Positions 23,493 through 37,875 of a stretch of 64,000 bases of DNA are shown here, in pieces. Each line of letters opens with the position of its first letter. The stretch's first letter is position 1. Position numbers and translations under genes: made by a program. This stretch comes from Sarcocystis neurona (taxonomy: Eukaryota > Apicomplexa > Conoidasida > Eucoccidiorida > Sarcocystidae): NCBI GenBank assembly GCA_000727475.1, contig KL647307.1, forward strand, positions 1,965,244-2,029,243, in the 5' to 3' direction. The notes under the pieces were generated by a model. That model did not search any database. It had not been told where the DNA came from and worked only from the letters and a program-made list of their open reading frames with translations.

Positions 23493-26301
23493 TACGGAGT
23501 ATTCAAAGTGGGGATCTTGTATCCTCACTTGCGTTAATTACACCTATTCCTACACACGTACGAGTCTCGAGCCTCTGCGTCGTGAAGGAACACGTCCACG
23601 ACAATCTTAACGCAGTTGGCTATCTTTTCTAGCAACAACGCTACAGCTCGTCAGACATAATGGTCTTCAGCGGGAGGGCTTGTCCACAGCATTTCGGCGC
23701 AAAACATTATGTTGACAACGCAGGCGAGGATACAACCTCCCCACACTGGATACTCTGTGGCTTTCAGTGATACTTCCGGCCATATCTCCTCAAGAGTAAG
23801 CTGCATATTTCATGTAATAGTTATAGGTAGATGCGGCTCTCTTCCACAATACGCTGACTAAAGATTCGGCGTCGGAGTTTTCGTAAGTTGACGCAGACAA
23901 GTCTGGGCAGGTGAGGGGGGGGGTTTCACATCCTCAACCCGTGCAACAGATATGTTTCGGAAGCCACACGCCAAAATGTTGACTTGCGCGGTTACGACGG
24001 GCACTGCTTTTTACAGTAGAAGTCGAAAGTCTGTAACAGAAGGGGGACGGTTTTACAGCATAGCGTCTCTGTGCAGTCGGTTGACTGCAAATGTAGGTAA
24101 TACCCGCTCTCAGCGAGATCTGCATGAAGTCTCTGAAACCGATTCAAGGTGAAAGACAAGCGCCTTACACAAAAAGCCCTTCTCCGCCGGCAGACTGTCA
24201 TTGTTTCACGCGGTGTTCATGCTTTCAGGGAGGTTTGGGAGGGGCTAGTGCAGTCCTGCGTCCTATGGGCACGTTCACCCTATTCAGCGCTGAGCGTTGC
24301 ATGAAAAAAATTTCAGTTTTAAACAGAGCGAACATTCTCTCGCAGCTAGCTTTGCTGAAAAGCCGGCGTAATAATACCGTGATGGATAGCCACCGAGTGC
24401 ACAGCCGTATGCTAACGCCGCTACGGTGGCGCGCGCAGCTGTCTAATCTGTCTTGATTGAGGCGCTCAGTGGCCACGCCCCCACAAAGCACGGTTGCACT
24501 GAGGCGAACATTCACATTTTAGCTCCATACTAGCCCATGGGTCTTGAGTTATTGAGTTATCCAATCGCACGGCCGGAATTAGAGTCTGTTACGGCCTGTG
24601 TTGTCGACTGCTCTCCCAGCTGCCGACCAGTGATCGTTACGGTGGGCTTGTGGAGGAGTCGTCAATAACACCGACCGTGTATCTGACCCATTTCTTCGTC
24701 CACCAGAATCGCGTTCTCTCTTACCTGCAGTACACACGTTAATGTGAGATGACACCGTGAACGATTCCACATCGATAGCCGCATAACGTGGAGGGGCCCA
24801 GACAGGGCGCAGTTCTGTGGCTCAGCTAGTCGGCTCGAGCAGTGTTGCCAGATTCCTCTATTGGCCATATTCCCTCTCGTCAACGGATCCTGTATCTTGC
24901 AGTGGCTTCCCCTCTGTGTCTTCCCCTTATCACGTGTTGAACTCGGTCCGGCTGGGCACCCTGTTACCATAGCGCTGTGCTTCTGTTCCGTGTGCAATAC
25001 TCAGACCATGGCGGAATCTACTGTGTTCAAAAGGTTGCTGTAACTGAAAAATCGGCACCGACATGCTACATCATTATAGGCAAGCGGGCCTACTGCTGTT
25101 CTGCAAGTGCACATGCTTATGAACGCAGACAGGGAGTGGTGTACTCATGTTGTGAACACACTGTGATCAACGACTCCGTGTGTATGCGCGTAAATCTCGA
25201 GCTAGTCTGGTACAAGATTACGAACAGCCGACGATACGCCCATGCAGGCAATATTTTCGCTGTCACTGACGGCAGCTCACGAGTGACTGGCTCAGTGGTT
25301 GCCTATTCATTTGTATGCGCTAGCAAGGGCGTCGTTACTGTTGCACAGTGGCATAATGGTTTTCCTCCTGTACACGTTCCGCTTCCCTGGCACGCGACCT
25401 TCGTGAAAGCTGGGTGCTGCCGTGGCGTTCTTCAGCCGGCAATGTAAAGGACTTCCTGTCAATTACTCTGTTTTTTAACAGCAGCAGCAGCACCGCTGCG
25501 CCACTGCTTCAGTACATCGCCGTTCCACTCTCGCACGGTCAAGACATTTTTGAAGCCACAGTTTACAAAAAGCGCATATACGTCCACCGTTCGACAACTG
25601 TGAAATGACCCCCACGTCCATGCAAACTGGGTAATCCGTATGCTGCATTTTCGATAATTACACACATGGTATGTTGTTGTCACCTATTTTTGCTTTGTTC
25701 CAGTGCCAACAATATAGCACTTCGATCTTCAAGCGTGACCCTCTGTACTGTAACCCTGCGAAAGGGTCCGTGCAAGTTTGGAAAATACATCGATTTATTC
25801 TGCCCCATGCTATTCGAGTGCGGCCTGGACTTCAATTCACCGGACAAGATAGCTGGCATCAGTGTTTTACTGACTGGAGTTCCAATCGGTTCAACAGTGG
25901 CTCAACACATCTGCCGACGTGCGCATTTGCGTTTGAATACAGAAACAAGTTTTTTGTTTGATCCTCGCACCGCGTCCGCCTACTCTTCACTTCTACGCAC
26001 GTTCTTCGCATGTATATTCACCTCTCCCGTATAGGTGAACCTGTGTATTTCGTAAGGGGGGCCAGGACTACTACCTATTTTTCTAGTTAGGTGAATCGAT
26101 GTATTAAAAAGGGCCAAGACTGCTAACATTCCTTTATTATTCACACAGGCATCTGGACGTATCAAGGGATACTGAGGCCCCCAGTAAGTTTGTCGTCTGT
26201 GAGGGTGCAACGAGTTCTACGTTCCACCTGTTGCGGAATTGTCGGTTAAGGGTCTTTAGGTAGAGGATTCACCAGACGAAAAATGATTACCGAACGACAC
26301 C
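23493..26301. other. no assembled gene; several unresolved open stretches
   Basis: Open, possibly exonic stretches include 25480-25608 (+, after a TTTTTAACAG acceptor and a short AGC run, ending in a stop) and 25690-26034 (+), where two frames are both open. None shows a family motif, and the frames compete, so no call is made. A seven-G run is at about 23918. Confidence 0.35.
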
Positions 26302-29300
26302 ATGACTCTGTTGTGTTTCGAAGGTCGAGATGCAGGCCAAGACCCCCACGCTGGAGGACTAGCTTGTGATAGCAACACTCTGCCTTTGGAAAGAGAGGAA
26401 GCTCCTGGTTACAATGTGGGGTCGGACAGTTGTAGCGCCTACGCTGAAGAAGCGACTCCATTGTACCGTGAATACGAGGGTAGGGGTAACTTGGGCAAGA
26501 GAGGAGCATCCAGTAAGGGGGTAACTCAGACGCTAAAGAGTAATCTTATAAACCTGACGGGCCTTGCAGAGAAAAAATCACATGACAGTGACGCTTTTAC
26601 CGATAATCACCTGGAAAGTGCTACCACGCTGGTATCATCGTGCACTACGGCTCGTTCAATACACACTGCGACAACGTCCTTAACAGCTACCTCTTCTAGA
26701 CATGAAGATGAAACTGACAATCCGAACGGCATTGGAAGGACAGGAAAAGATGCTACACTAAAGCGTAGGGCTGCACCCACTCTGCGTGGCCCACCTTGTG
26801 CCTCTCAACATGTAGTTGTTGACGTTCAGGCCCTTCACGCTTTACAGGAAAGATTACTTCTGTCTGAAGAGAAACTCTGGCTGACGCAGCGACAGTTGGT
26901 CGACGAACAAGGTACGCCGTTGTTCAATTAACCTACTCTGACCTGGACTTACAACGCCTTTACGCCCCTGCTATGAAAGAGATGCGAAAAGGCGAAGGAG
27001 GCTGGCGTTTTGTGATTGCCACAGTAGTAGCCCTTCAAACGAATACGTGCTGTGCTCGCACCTCAGTGTAGACTGTCTTCGTCTGTCGGTGCTCCCTGCT
27101 TGGATATCACTGGCCACCTCGCATTCGAATTCTGCACTGGTTGAACAATCGTTAATAATCGAAAAACTATGTCGAGCAGGGAAGAGAGTCTGTCGATCGA
27201 GCAAAACACATCAAAACAACACGACTCCATTCTGGCGGTGAGCGCAACGGTGTCGCCATTCGTGGGGCACCTAGATGTTGAGCTATTTTGGGGGGACCGT
27301 ATGCAAGCAGCTGGTGTCCTTGAAAAGTTGTTTGCAGGCACCAGTGGCTCACACAAGTACACGGGCTCAGTGCTTCTTTGTCTGCTGCTGCAGGGAAGGA
27401 GGTGCACTTAAAAAGCCAAATATTGTTTCTCGAGGACGAGGTGAGCACTGTCGATAAACACACACAGCATTGCGCTACAAACACCTGGATATCCGTTTTG
27501 CGAGGGCACCGCACAACTTACTGTAAATCAGTTACTCTTTCCATTCGAACTCTGACGCAATATTTGTATCCTCGTATTTGTGACTACCCCTTTGAAACAT
27601 GTCCTGTCAGATCGAGCGTGCTCAGGCGGAGGGTCTGGCAAATGCAACTCGCTACGCTGAGCAGGTGGTAGGCGTTCCATTGCCTGTTAGAAGTGGTGCT
27701 GCAGCGGAACCGACTTCGTAAAACGTCCGCAGTAGTGTTCACAGGATAGACTGCATAGACGCTTTACAAAGCAGGATTTTCTTTACACAAAACTTTGTGC
27801 CCAGCTGTAAAATCCTTCTACCAGAGCAGGTCTCGGATAGAATGACCGTTGAAGCGTGCTTGTAGGTAGATTCTTCATATGTGTTCTTCTCAGGAGAGTC
27901 TCCAGCAGTTACACAACAAAATAACCCGGCTTGAAGAAGAAAACGACAGCTTGGAATCCTGCCTCAGCGAGAAAATTTCAGAGGTAACCGTCTACCATTG
28001 ACAATTGTGCCTAAGCTTCGCCAGCTACACACAGCACACGGATGTATCAATGTATGTATGAGAAGTGTGTACGGTGTTGCATGCTTTCGCATAACTGACT
28101 CGACACGACTCCTGAGACCTATTTTGCTGTATATGCTTTGGCGATACTGGCTCTGCGACAACAACTTGCGTGAATTCGAGTCAACACGTCTAAAGACAGA
28201 GATTGAAATAAATGAAGACGTTCTCGTGGGCTCTTTCTAGGCACCATAGAAAAGCCAATGATGTCAAAAGTTTTTACACTCTTTTCACGTTGAATATACA
28301 AACACTGCAGCAGCACGCTTCTAGCCACATGTGCACCATATTCACTCCTGTCCGAGACCTCTCTGAGAAGAAATAGAGCGTCTGCAGGAAAACATTCTGT
28401 ATTTTTTGTGCAGCGTACTCGGTATCGCGCGGATGACCCTTAGAGAGATTAGAAGGTAGCACGCTCGTCTTCAGTTTCTTTTTATGACGCATGTATAGGC
28501 GTACACGGGCACTTCTATCTGATGCATGGACAAGGCATCAATTTCGTGCACAAGCGACATAGTACAGATCCACTTAAAACTTCTTGACATTGCATCAGCT
28601 CAGAGATCACAAAGGACAAAAAAACAAGTGTGAGCTTCTCCAAAGTGTGCGACGCACTCGCAGGGTCGCGCATTGCAAGAGCTTGCAGAGCGTTTAATTC
28701 TTCGTCTCGGGAAGAAAACAGAGTACGTCAGTAGCAGAGGCCGCGCCGGCGTGGCGCGGTCCTGTACGCCTACGCAGTGTCACGCGTTTATAGCGGTTCT
28801 TGATTCTTCCCCTCGCACAGCCGTATCCGCTGGCTTCGTGGCGGAAGGTGGGACGGGCTGGACACAAAGAACGACTTCACATGTGTCCATCTGAACTGAC
28901 GGGTAGGCAGGTGCAAACAGGTTTGTATTTCACCTGCGTCTCCTTGAACTTTTCCTTGCACAACGATGCATCTTCACTCATGACCGTGACTAGCTTAGTA
29001 CTTCGACTGATGAATCGCTGAGGGCGGATAGTATCTTCGAGTGCCACTGCGGCGCTTGCTTGCGATGAGGCTGTAGTGCACATATGCAGAGAGCTCAATA
29101 AAGTGCACAGGTCCCGCCACGAAGTCAGTCTTACATAAACTTGTCTCTGGCCTTCGCAGTGGACTGTACTTTCGGAAACAGAATACTCACGGAGATTTGT
29201 TTTTGCGCTCGGTGCAACGAAACCAGTGCGTACAAGCTTCGGCTTTCGCTGACCTTCTACGTTGAAATAAGTACAGAGTGCCGCTTGCCTTGTCACTTCT

Positions 29301-32300
29301 CATTTGTGCGCTTTGTGTTGCTCTTTGGTTTGTCTTGAAGTCAGGCTCATGCCGATAAGCGTGAAAGTGGGGACACTTTGACAATCTGCTGTGTAGACTC
29401 ACACGTGTAGCTGGACGACTCGTTATCAACGTGCAGTGATGCAGCCTTCCGGACGCCAACACTAGTTACACAGTGACTTTGCAGAGCGAATACGAGTTCT
29501 CTGTCTGGAGAGCCAATGGGATCCTCATATACGCCTACATGTCCAGCACCTGAATCTGGTTTGTATTATATGCCAGCGTCTCTCTAAGCCTGTTTCGGTG
29601 GGCCTCTGTGCGAAGTTGTGCACTGTCTCCCTGCATACGTGTGCTTCCTAGCCTTTAGTATTTTCACGTTTGAAGGCGCAACACACCATGCTACGTAAAA
29701 GATACAGCCGCGGCTGTTATGGATCTTCTAATGGCCGTGCGCCGAGACTGACGAGTGCGTAGGCCCACACGCCCATTTGGACATGTGCTACACGGTTGTG
29801 CGTGCAGCGCTCTCCTGGAAGAGGGCATATGCGTCACTCGGGTCCTCGCACCTGCCTGGAACAGGCAAGAGCTGCTGGCGGAGCTGAAAAAGAAAAACCT
29901 GCTGCGTTCCCAACTTGCACACGTGGCCCTTTTCTACTGTAGTGATGGCAGTACGGAGTCTCACGAGATTACCAAAACGGGAGCTTTCCCGTCTTTGGAA
30001 AAAGATCCTGTTTCCCTTCAGGCCCCTGTGTTCGCCTCGCCACGAACTGAATTACTTCCTAGCATTACCGGTACCCCGGCGACAGGACGCAGCCTGCCCG
30101 CATGTGCTACTTGCGATACACAAACCACAGGAGCCTCATCCACCACCGCAGCAGCGGATCGTCCAGCTGCACATGGGCCGCCTCCATCCGATCTTACAAG
30201 AGATGCGTCTTTGTCCGGTGAAGTCCTCACGGCAGACCGGAGCGATCCTGCTGCAGCGGCGGAAAGGCTAGAGAGGCAAGACATATGCAGCACTTCGCAA
30301 CTACGTCAGTCAGCGGGACCCACGACACACGTCAACGATATTTCCACTCTTGCATCTGCTGCTGCAGACCGCTTGCGCCGCGGTGGTGAGTGTCAGGGAG
30401 CAGACCCGTCACTCGGCGCCTCATTCGCCCGAGGGACGCCTGCCAGACAGACCGTGGCTAGCCCTCTATACTCATCACGTGAAGAAAACGCAGCGGCAAC
30501 CACCGGGTTGCCATCAGACTGCCTACGCGCATTGACCGCCGTTTCTCTGGTAGGTGACGCTGCAGCTGTGGTGTCCGCGCAGCAGCCCAATCTGCGATCC
30601 TCAGAAAGCTCCTCAACACTTGAGTGTGAGAAACATCTAACGGGGGAAAGGGAACGGAAAACACGCGAGGTAGATGGTCCTTCATCGCCCAATTGCGTGC
30701 GCGAGGCAGACCGCAGCCTCTACGCCACGCCGGAAACAATGCACGCCGCAAACGCCTGTGCTGCTGTGCATCCTGATCTGCTGCCGGCCGCGGCAGGGCC
30801 GCGCCTTCAGGGTGACAGTATTGCTGACTCCCAAGGACCTCTGTTGGATGCGAAGCCGACTATATCTTGCCACGCGTCCGACATACCAGCATGGAAAACA
30901 GAGGAAACGAGCGCCTCAGTACGTTTTCCCCTTCGCGAAGCCAGCAGGCGTAGTAGTCCGGCTGGTCTCGAAAACGCACTTTGGACGCGCTCTACACATC
31001 TTCAACGCGTCCGATCTGAGGCGCCGGAGATGAGTTTCAGCTACAATCGCTTCTCAACGTCTTTGTCTCCCAAAGTCAATGAAGAAAAAGCGGGTGTCAC
31101 GACTGACAGGCGTCAATCAGGTGGCGGGGAAACGTTTGTCAGTCCTTGCCGTAACGACAGCGCTGAACGTGGAATATTTGGACTATACACAATGGAAAGC
31201 AGCTGTCAGGGCAGTCAGGAGATGGGAGGGCAGCGGAGTCGTCCATCGTCAGAGCCAGAAGGACGTGTTCATTTAGGGACTTGGAGCGGTGCAGCAAACG
31301 AGTCTGCTGACAGCTTTTCGTTGAAGAATCACTCTGACTTCCTAAAAAAAACCGGTGAAGGAGAACACATGTACCTACGTGAAGAACGCACGCCTCTAGC
31401 TCTCAGCAAGAGTGATTGTGCAGCAGCGGTGCGAGGAACTGAGTCACTGTGCGGAGACGGAACAGGTGACAGAGCCCCAGATAAGACGGTGGGACAAGCA
31501 GCACTACCAGCAGATCCAAATAGCGCTCCTGTTCTTCCTCAGAAAAAGCAGACCAGCCGGCCAATCAGCGAAAACAAACACGGTTCGTCCCTGCAGCCAC
31601 CGTCCGGTGCCACGCCAAATTCGAGGCTCACGCCGGCCTACAGCGGTGGCAGCCGCGGCCTGGCTGCAGAATGGACAGCCGCCGCCGTTGATTCGAAGCG
31701 TCTTGCTGCATCGCTGGAGAAGGGATCAGTAGCGGCACCAGCTACAGGCGCGAAGGAGGCTCTTCAGTCTCCGCAAGCCGCAGCAGCAGAAGGTGGGAAA
31801 GAAGTCAATGGACCCTCACAAACAACACCAAGGGGAACTCTGCGTACAGACTGTCCTCCTTCCCCACGCGCTGCAGCAGCTGCTCTGGTGACAGCAGGGA
31901 GCCCTGTGCAGCCTGCGCAGCACGAATCAGAGAGGTTGCAGATGGCGCAACAGGGGGTGCAACTTGCAGCACGTCAACGCAACTGCGGCGCTAAACTGCA
32001 GCCTCTCCCACAACGGCTAATCTCCTACAGCACTCCAGCGGTTAAAAAGGAGGATGAAGAAACACAGCTGAATGTCGTGGGAGGTGAGGGAGCACCACGT
32101 GAAGCAGGGACAGCAGTGGCAGTGCTGCCCGCTGATACGGGCGTCTCCAGCGGTGGAGAAAGTAGTTGCGTTCTAAAGTCTGAGGAAAGGCTCACTTGTG
32201 CAAGTGCCTCGCTGTATGCGCCGGACCGCCTCGCTTCGAGAGAATCCCAGGCCATCAGTGTCGTTGCAGCGAGGACGCGTAGCGTTGCCGAGGGAGAGGC

Positions 32301-35300
32301 AAAGGTGTACGACGACCAAGAGAGAAAGACGGAACAGGTACCGTGCAGTGATGCGAAGGTCCAAGATAACAAGCTCCCCAGAAAGTCTTCAAGTATACAA
32401 TTAAAAGACGAAACTGGACATGAGGATGAGTTTTGCTTTCCGCTTGACTGCCCCCCAACGTTAACGGAGGGTCCTCCGCAGGCTCCACAGCTAGCGAGAA
32501 CAGATTTTCCGATCGGAGTAGAATGTCAAGCGCGTCTACTTACGGGTGTCAATCACCTCGGTAACCACAGGTCTTGCACGAGATTATTACCTTTTGAGGT
32601 GCAGAAAAACAGTAGTCGCCGCAAGTCCTTTACACTAAATTCAGAGACGCTGACATTTGTGCAAGCAGGGGCACGCTCTCTTTCGCTTGGAAGAGAAAAG
32701 GCACTGCGTTCCGGCCAAAGAAATACACACACTAGCAATGCACAAGGTCTGCCCTCCGCTCCTGGCGGGGACTCTTCAACAGCCGAATGTCCCACCCCTA
32801 CAGAAAATGAAGAGACGATGGCGACACGCCTAACGCCAGCAGCTTCTCGTCTGCCCCCACTCCCTCAACAGTATCAGTCGAAGCTTGCACCCGCCTCCAC
32901 GCTAACTGCAGAGTCCAAAGGATACTCTTCGTCCCCAGTGATCTGCCAAGCCTCTAGGCGTTTGGTTGCAACAAATGGCAGCAGGCGCGAGCCTTCTGCG
33001 TCAGGTGCTCGTCTTCTCAAGAGACTAAACGCCGGCGGCTCCACACCGCCTGCATACGTAGGCGGGAAAGTGCCTCTCTGGCGTGAGAACGGAAGCTCAC
33101 GAAGAAGCAGCCAGTGCCTGGGCAAAGCGAATGGAAGTGTTGAGGTAGGAGGCAAGCAGGAGACGCTGAACAACAATATTTTTGGCAACGTCCCGAGCGT
33201 GGCATCGGCCGAACCACGTGTCTCTCTTTACTCAAGTGGATCGGCGGCTGAACCGGCCGTAGGTGCAGCTTCTTTCTGTGCCAATAAAAAATCTCTAGAA
33301 ACGCGCCAGCCACCGTTGGGAAGCAGAGGGCGCAGCCACAGCACGGTGAAGGCAGGAGCCACTCGCATGGCACGTGCAGAGCAGCAGGGGTCTCAGCAGC
33401 GGGAAGAGCAGCAAGATCTGATATTTTCTCCCGTTGCTCGCGCTGCAGCGCGACAAGCAACAAGCCAGCTGTCCGGTCATCTCATAACCGGGGATAAGAA
33501 GTCCGCGTATAATGGCGTTGACGGTGAGGCGTTTGGATGTATAGGCTCTTCTCTTGTAGCCGAAGACCTAGAGGCAGTTTCTAGCGGTGCTAGCGGATAT
33601 GACTCAAGCCATTCTGAAGGAAAAGCAAAGTGCTGCGGAGGCTCGGTCAAAGCGAGCCTGCCGCACTCCTCTGCGTCTTCGTTCGGCTCTAAGTCTGTTG
33701 CTTCCAGTGAAGTTTGTTTTTGCGAAGCTTCCAGCAGACGCCTTAGCTTGCTCCATACAGGCACACACGGCGGAAAAGCTTCGAAGGCAAGAGGAGCTCG
33801 TACTGGCGGTGATATGGCATTACAGACTGCGATGAGGAGGAGCAACAGCGCTTTCATGCGGAGGACATCGACTGCGTCGCATGCAGCGGTGTGCAACAGC
33901 AAGAAAAAGAAGGAAGCGAGCTCACACAGCGGCACGCACCTCGACAGTAGCAGCTTGGCGAGCAGCCCCACTCTGCCGCTAAGCGGCGGAACTAGTCGCA
34001 CTGGCCAGTGCAGTAGCCGGAGCAACGCCAGCGGCAGCAGCAGCATCAGCAGTGTTCACAACAGAGGCAGCGACGTAGACGACCTCGTCTACCATGAGAT
34101 GCCCGCGACCGAAAGAGGGACACAGCCTGCTACGGCTGCACCAGCTCTCTGCATCGAGCAGCGCAGTAGCGGTGACAAATCTACAGGAACAGGAGAGTCG
34201 AGAAAGAGGAAAGACGTTCACATCGTCTACAATCCTGCATTTCGAGAACGCGCCCCAGAGATCTGCGCCCGTCCGTCGAGTGCTGGGGATGATCACTCCT
34301 TCCGAGTTACCAGCGACAAAAGCTGCACCGGGTCGCAACAGCAGGGGCAGCGGTACGCGACAAGTGCTGGTCCGCCGTACTTCGATTCTGAAGTCAGTCT
34401 GTCGAGGCCGGCTGCAGACAACCAAGAGCAGAGCTCCTACGTAGGTGTCGTCAGCGAGACGGACAAGACCAGCTCTGCTCCCGCTGCGGTGACAAACTCT
34501 ATTTCTTTGCTCGCCCCTACGGGCGGCGCCGCCTCCGCTGACCTGCAAGAACCCTGCAGAAAACACATCCCCCAGAGGACAGACTTGCGTGCCCACGCCC
34601 CAGCTGAAGGACGAACTGCATCCGCAGAAGCGGCGCCACCAACAGCAGCCCCCCCTGCTTGCCGGTACCTTCCTTCCAGAGTTCCCTTGACGGGTCTACA
34701 CGCAAGTAGTCCCGTTGCTAGAAGCTCACTTGGCACCGGAGCGGTCGAGTACACGCTACGTGACCTACAGAAGCAAACGGACGGAGAACAACAGCAAGAT
34801 CAACAGCAGACCCACGTCAACTATGCAGCGACTGCTGATCCGCCAAGCGGAACCTCCACGAGTTCTTCCGTTGCATATCCCGGGGAACAGACAGCTTCGT
34901 CAATGCGGGCTGCCTCACTGAGAACTTCTCTGCCTCTTCCCAGCGGGACAGGCGTCCCCGCACACCTCGCACACAGCGCAGGCAACCAAGCTGCTGGCAT
35001 GATGTCAGTGGAAAGTTTGGAGTCAAAAGACGCACCGCGACGTACAGAAGCTGCGGAGAGAGGAGGTGACTGGTTTGGGACCCACTCCAAGCCCGCTGCC
35101 TTCCCCGTCGGTGCCCTTGACCAGCAAAAGTTGAGGGCTTCACGAGGTGGTCTGCAGATCGTTTCGCGCCAGCTTCGGTCTGAAGCGCTTGCTCAACCTA
35201 TGCGAGGCAGTCTTCCATTTCCCTCTGATCCACCGGACTCCGCCGCTGGGAGACAAAAGGACAGAACTTCTAGAAATACGCCGTGTGCACTAATAGACCC

Positions 35301-37875
35301 GTCAGACACGCGGGCCTTAGGAGGGAAACAACACGCTGCGTTAAGAGATATGCGTACAGAGCTAGACAGAGGGCAGCTTAATACGCAACAGGGAATACGA
35401 GAGGAAAAAGCAGATACACCAAGACTGGCTGTGTGCGCGGTGAACGGATCACCCGCACCTAAGCAAGAAGAGAAAGAAACAGGTTTCCAGCAGAACAATG
35501 TGAAAGCAGAAATGCCGTCGTCTACAGCAGAGTCGGACGCCGTACTCAAACGGTCTGTGCGAACAACCACGGCGTACACCACAGCAGCAGGAGGCTTCGT
35601 CGAAACCACACACGGTAAGGCAGGGCAAGAGGGGTCGTCAAAAGGTGAAGGGTTGGCGAACTCCCGCACGCGCTACACGGCGCCTTCAGTAATTCAGGCG
35701 CCAACGACATATTCTGCTACAGCTGGGAACAAGTATAGTCCTTTCGGCCTGCACCAACGGCCAGCAACTACAAGTGTGTATCGACCGACTTTCTGCGGCA
35801 TGTGTGCTGCCGCACCAGCGGCAGCCCTTACATATGGCGCAGCTCCCGCCGCCCTTTCTCTCTGCAGCCGTTCTTCTGTACCCCTTCAGCAGCAACAAAG
35901 CAGAAATAGGACCGTACAACAGCAAGAGCTTCAGCAGCAGCAGCAGCGTTCTGCAGCAACAGCGGACTACCAGCAGGAGCAAGGAGGCCACACGATGTGC
36001 TCACAGCAAGAGCAGCCACAGTATTTGGTGGACCGGGGGACCCACGTACGCATTCAACCGTGGCAGGCACTGCAGTCGCAGGAGTCTCAACAGTTCCAGG
36101 CACCAGCGCAGCTGCCGCAGTGTAAGGAACAGCTGGTGACAACGCAGGTGGTGCAGCCAATGGTGGGCTCATGGCAGTGCCACCGACAGCAACAAGCTGG
36201 CGTCCAGCAGCAGCAGCGAGCACAGCAGCAGCGACCGAAACACCACACAAGCGGGTCAGCGTTGCCACAGGCTGTGGCACGGCAGCCGCTGCAGCATCAA
36301 ACAATGCTGCAACATCAGATGCAGCAGCGTCAGAACCAGCCGATGAAACTGGCACAGAGCAGGTCCCAACCTTCGCGTGTGACGCCGGCGGGGCAATTCA
36401 TGCGACAAACGCTCCCACGGAGGGGCGCGGAAAATGCGTTGGGATCACCTCGTTTGTCCCAACAGCAGCAAACAGAACAGCAGCAAGGCATGACTCGAGA
36501 AAAGCTGCGACAGCAACAAATAGCGACGTCCGTTAACGGTAAAGCGATCCGAGCAGCAGCGTCAGACCAGCAGTCGCCTTGCGATTCGCGTAGGGTGAGC
36601 CAGTTGCAGCCGGAGCAACAAAGACAGAAAAAGTGCACCGCGCGTCTTCACCAGCAGCGGCGCAGTACCATTGGACCACTGCAACAAGACACGATTGACT
36701 TGCAGGAAGAAAACCAACATCCGCACATTTTGACCGAGAAGGCGCTGCCCGTGCATCAGCAAACGGTGAGACAGGGACACCCACAGGAGTTCGAAGGTCT
36801 ATCACCGCAAACACGGCAACAGCTGTCGCAAGCGGGCTCGCCGCAACAGCAGCAGATGGTTCCAAGCATCGCGGAGCGGCGCATCTTAGGGGGACCGAAT
36901 GTGGAGCAGCTGAATCATACGCACGGATCTCTGAAGGCGCAGCTGCAGGATTCACTCTCGCAACAGGTAAGGCACGCGAAAGAAGGACTGCAGCTACAGC
37001 AGCAGAGCATGCAACCTCTGCAGCAGGTCGCGCAGCAGCAACAGTCCCAAAGTTCACAAGGAGGCTTACAGCTGCACGCTCAGCATCTTCGTTATCCTTG
37101 GGGGACAGCCATCCACGAGCAGCACCTGCAGCCGCAGGCCAAGCACCTGCACCATTACCAGCAGCAGCAGCCTCCTCATACAATGTCGATGCGATGGTCG
37201 TGCGGAGTTCTCAGTAGAGCCACACAAGAGCTGCAAGAACCGCTCAGTCCTCAGCAACAAATGCAGCACCGGGTGCAGCCACAAGTGCAGATGCACCATC
37301 AGCTGCCGCAGCAGCAGTGGCAGCAGCAGCTGCAGGTTTTGAACCCAGACGGGCAGCACCAACCAACGCAGTTACAGCAGCTGCAACAGCAGACGCAGCC
37401 GAAGCAGCTCCAGCCGCAGCGCACGCAACAGCAGCTGCTGCAGCAGCATTTTTGGAACGTTGTACAGATGTATCATAGGGGAGCTCTCCCAATATGTACA
37501 GAGAAGGGACACCTTACTGGCGTAGTGTACAATACCTCTGGCAGACCAAGTCTGATAAACTCGGGGACCTACCCCGTAAACCACAAAGCTTTTGCCTGTG
37601 ATTCGCGTGCTACTATCTCTGCGGCATTTAATAGGAACACAGCAGTTCCAGAGGCAGCGTTTCAGCTGCCGTCCGGTGAGTCCCAGAGGCCACCGAGTAC
37701 CACTGTAGCATTTAACGGTAGCGACACAAGCTTCCTGCTCAACAGAACGTACTGGCCAGTAGCTTCGTCTCTTCCTTCCGGTGTTTCTACAATTCAAGCG
37801 TCTCGGCTCTCCGCCCCGGTGTTCCCTGCTGCTACAGCAGCGACCAGCAAGGGCAGAACTTGGCAGCGACAGTGA
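26302..37875 (+). CDS. giant coiled-coil plus Gln-rich protein, function unknown
   Basis: Exons: 26302-26911, 27394-27440, 27611-27664, 27894-27983, 28664-28722, 29865-37875. Phases agree and the sum is 8,871 nt (2,956 aa). ATG 26302 has a stop 18 bases upstream in frame. The ends of exon 1 and the short exons encode leucine heptads (QERLLLSEEKLWLTQRQL; LHNKITRLEEENDSLESCL; LQELAERLILRLGKKT), continued at the start of the last exon (ELLAELKKKNLLRSQL). The remaining 2,600 residues are disordered, first Ser/Ala/Pro-rich, then very Gln-rich (about residues 2290-2820, 35.88-37.46 kb) from CAG/CAA runs. No catalytic or named domain is seen. Uncertain: an optional 45-nt exon ending near 28229, and an alternative acceptor for the last exon near 29808. 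Likely a scaffold or condensate-forming protein by composition only. Confidence 0.8.
35880..37460 (+). repeat. CAG/CAA-rich tract encoding poly-Gln
   Basis: Dense CAG and CAA codons in frame within the last exon of the coiled-coil gene give Q runs broken by His, Pro, Leu and Met. The mixture of CAG and CAA shows it is not a pure recent expansion. Homopolymeric amino-acid repeats of this kind are a known trait of Eimeria proteins. Confidence 0.9.

Noticed and set aside
29755..29864. Upstream extension of the giant ORF from a GTG codon
   Set aside because: Not an ATG start; a phase-2 acceptor at 29864/29865 joins the upstream coiled-coil exons in register, so the extension is intron, though an alternative acceptor near 29808 cannot be excluded.
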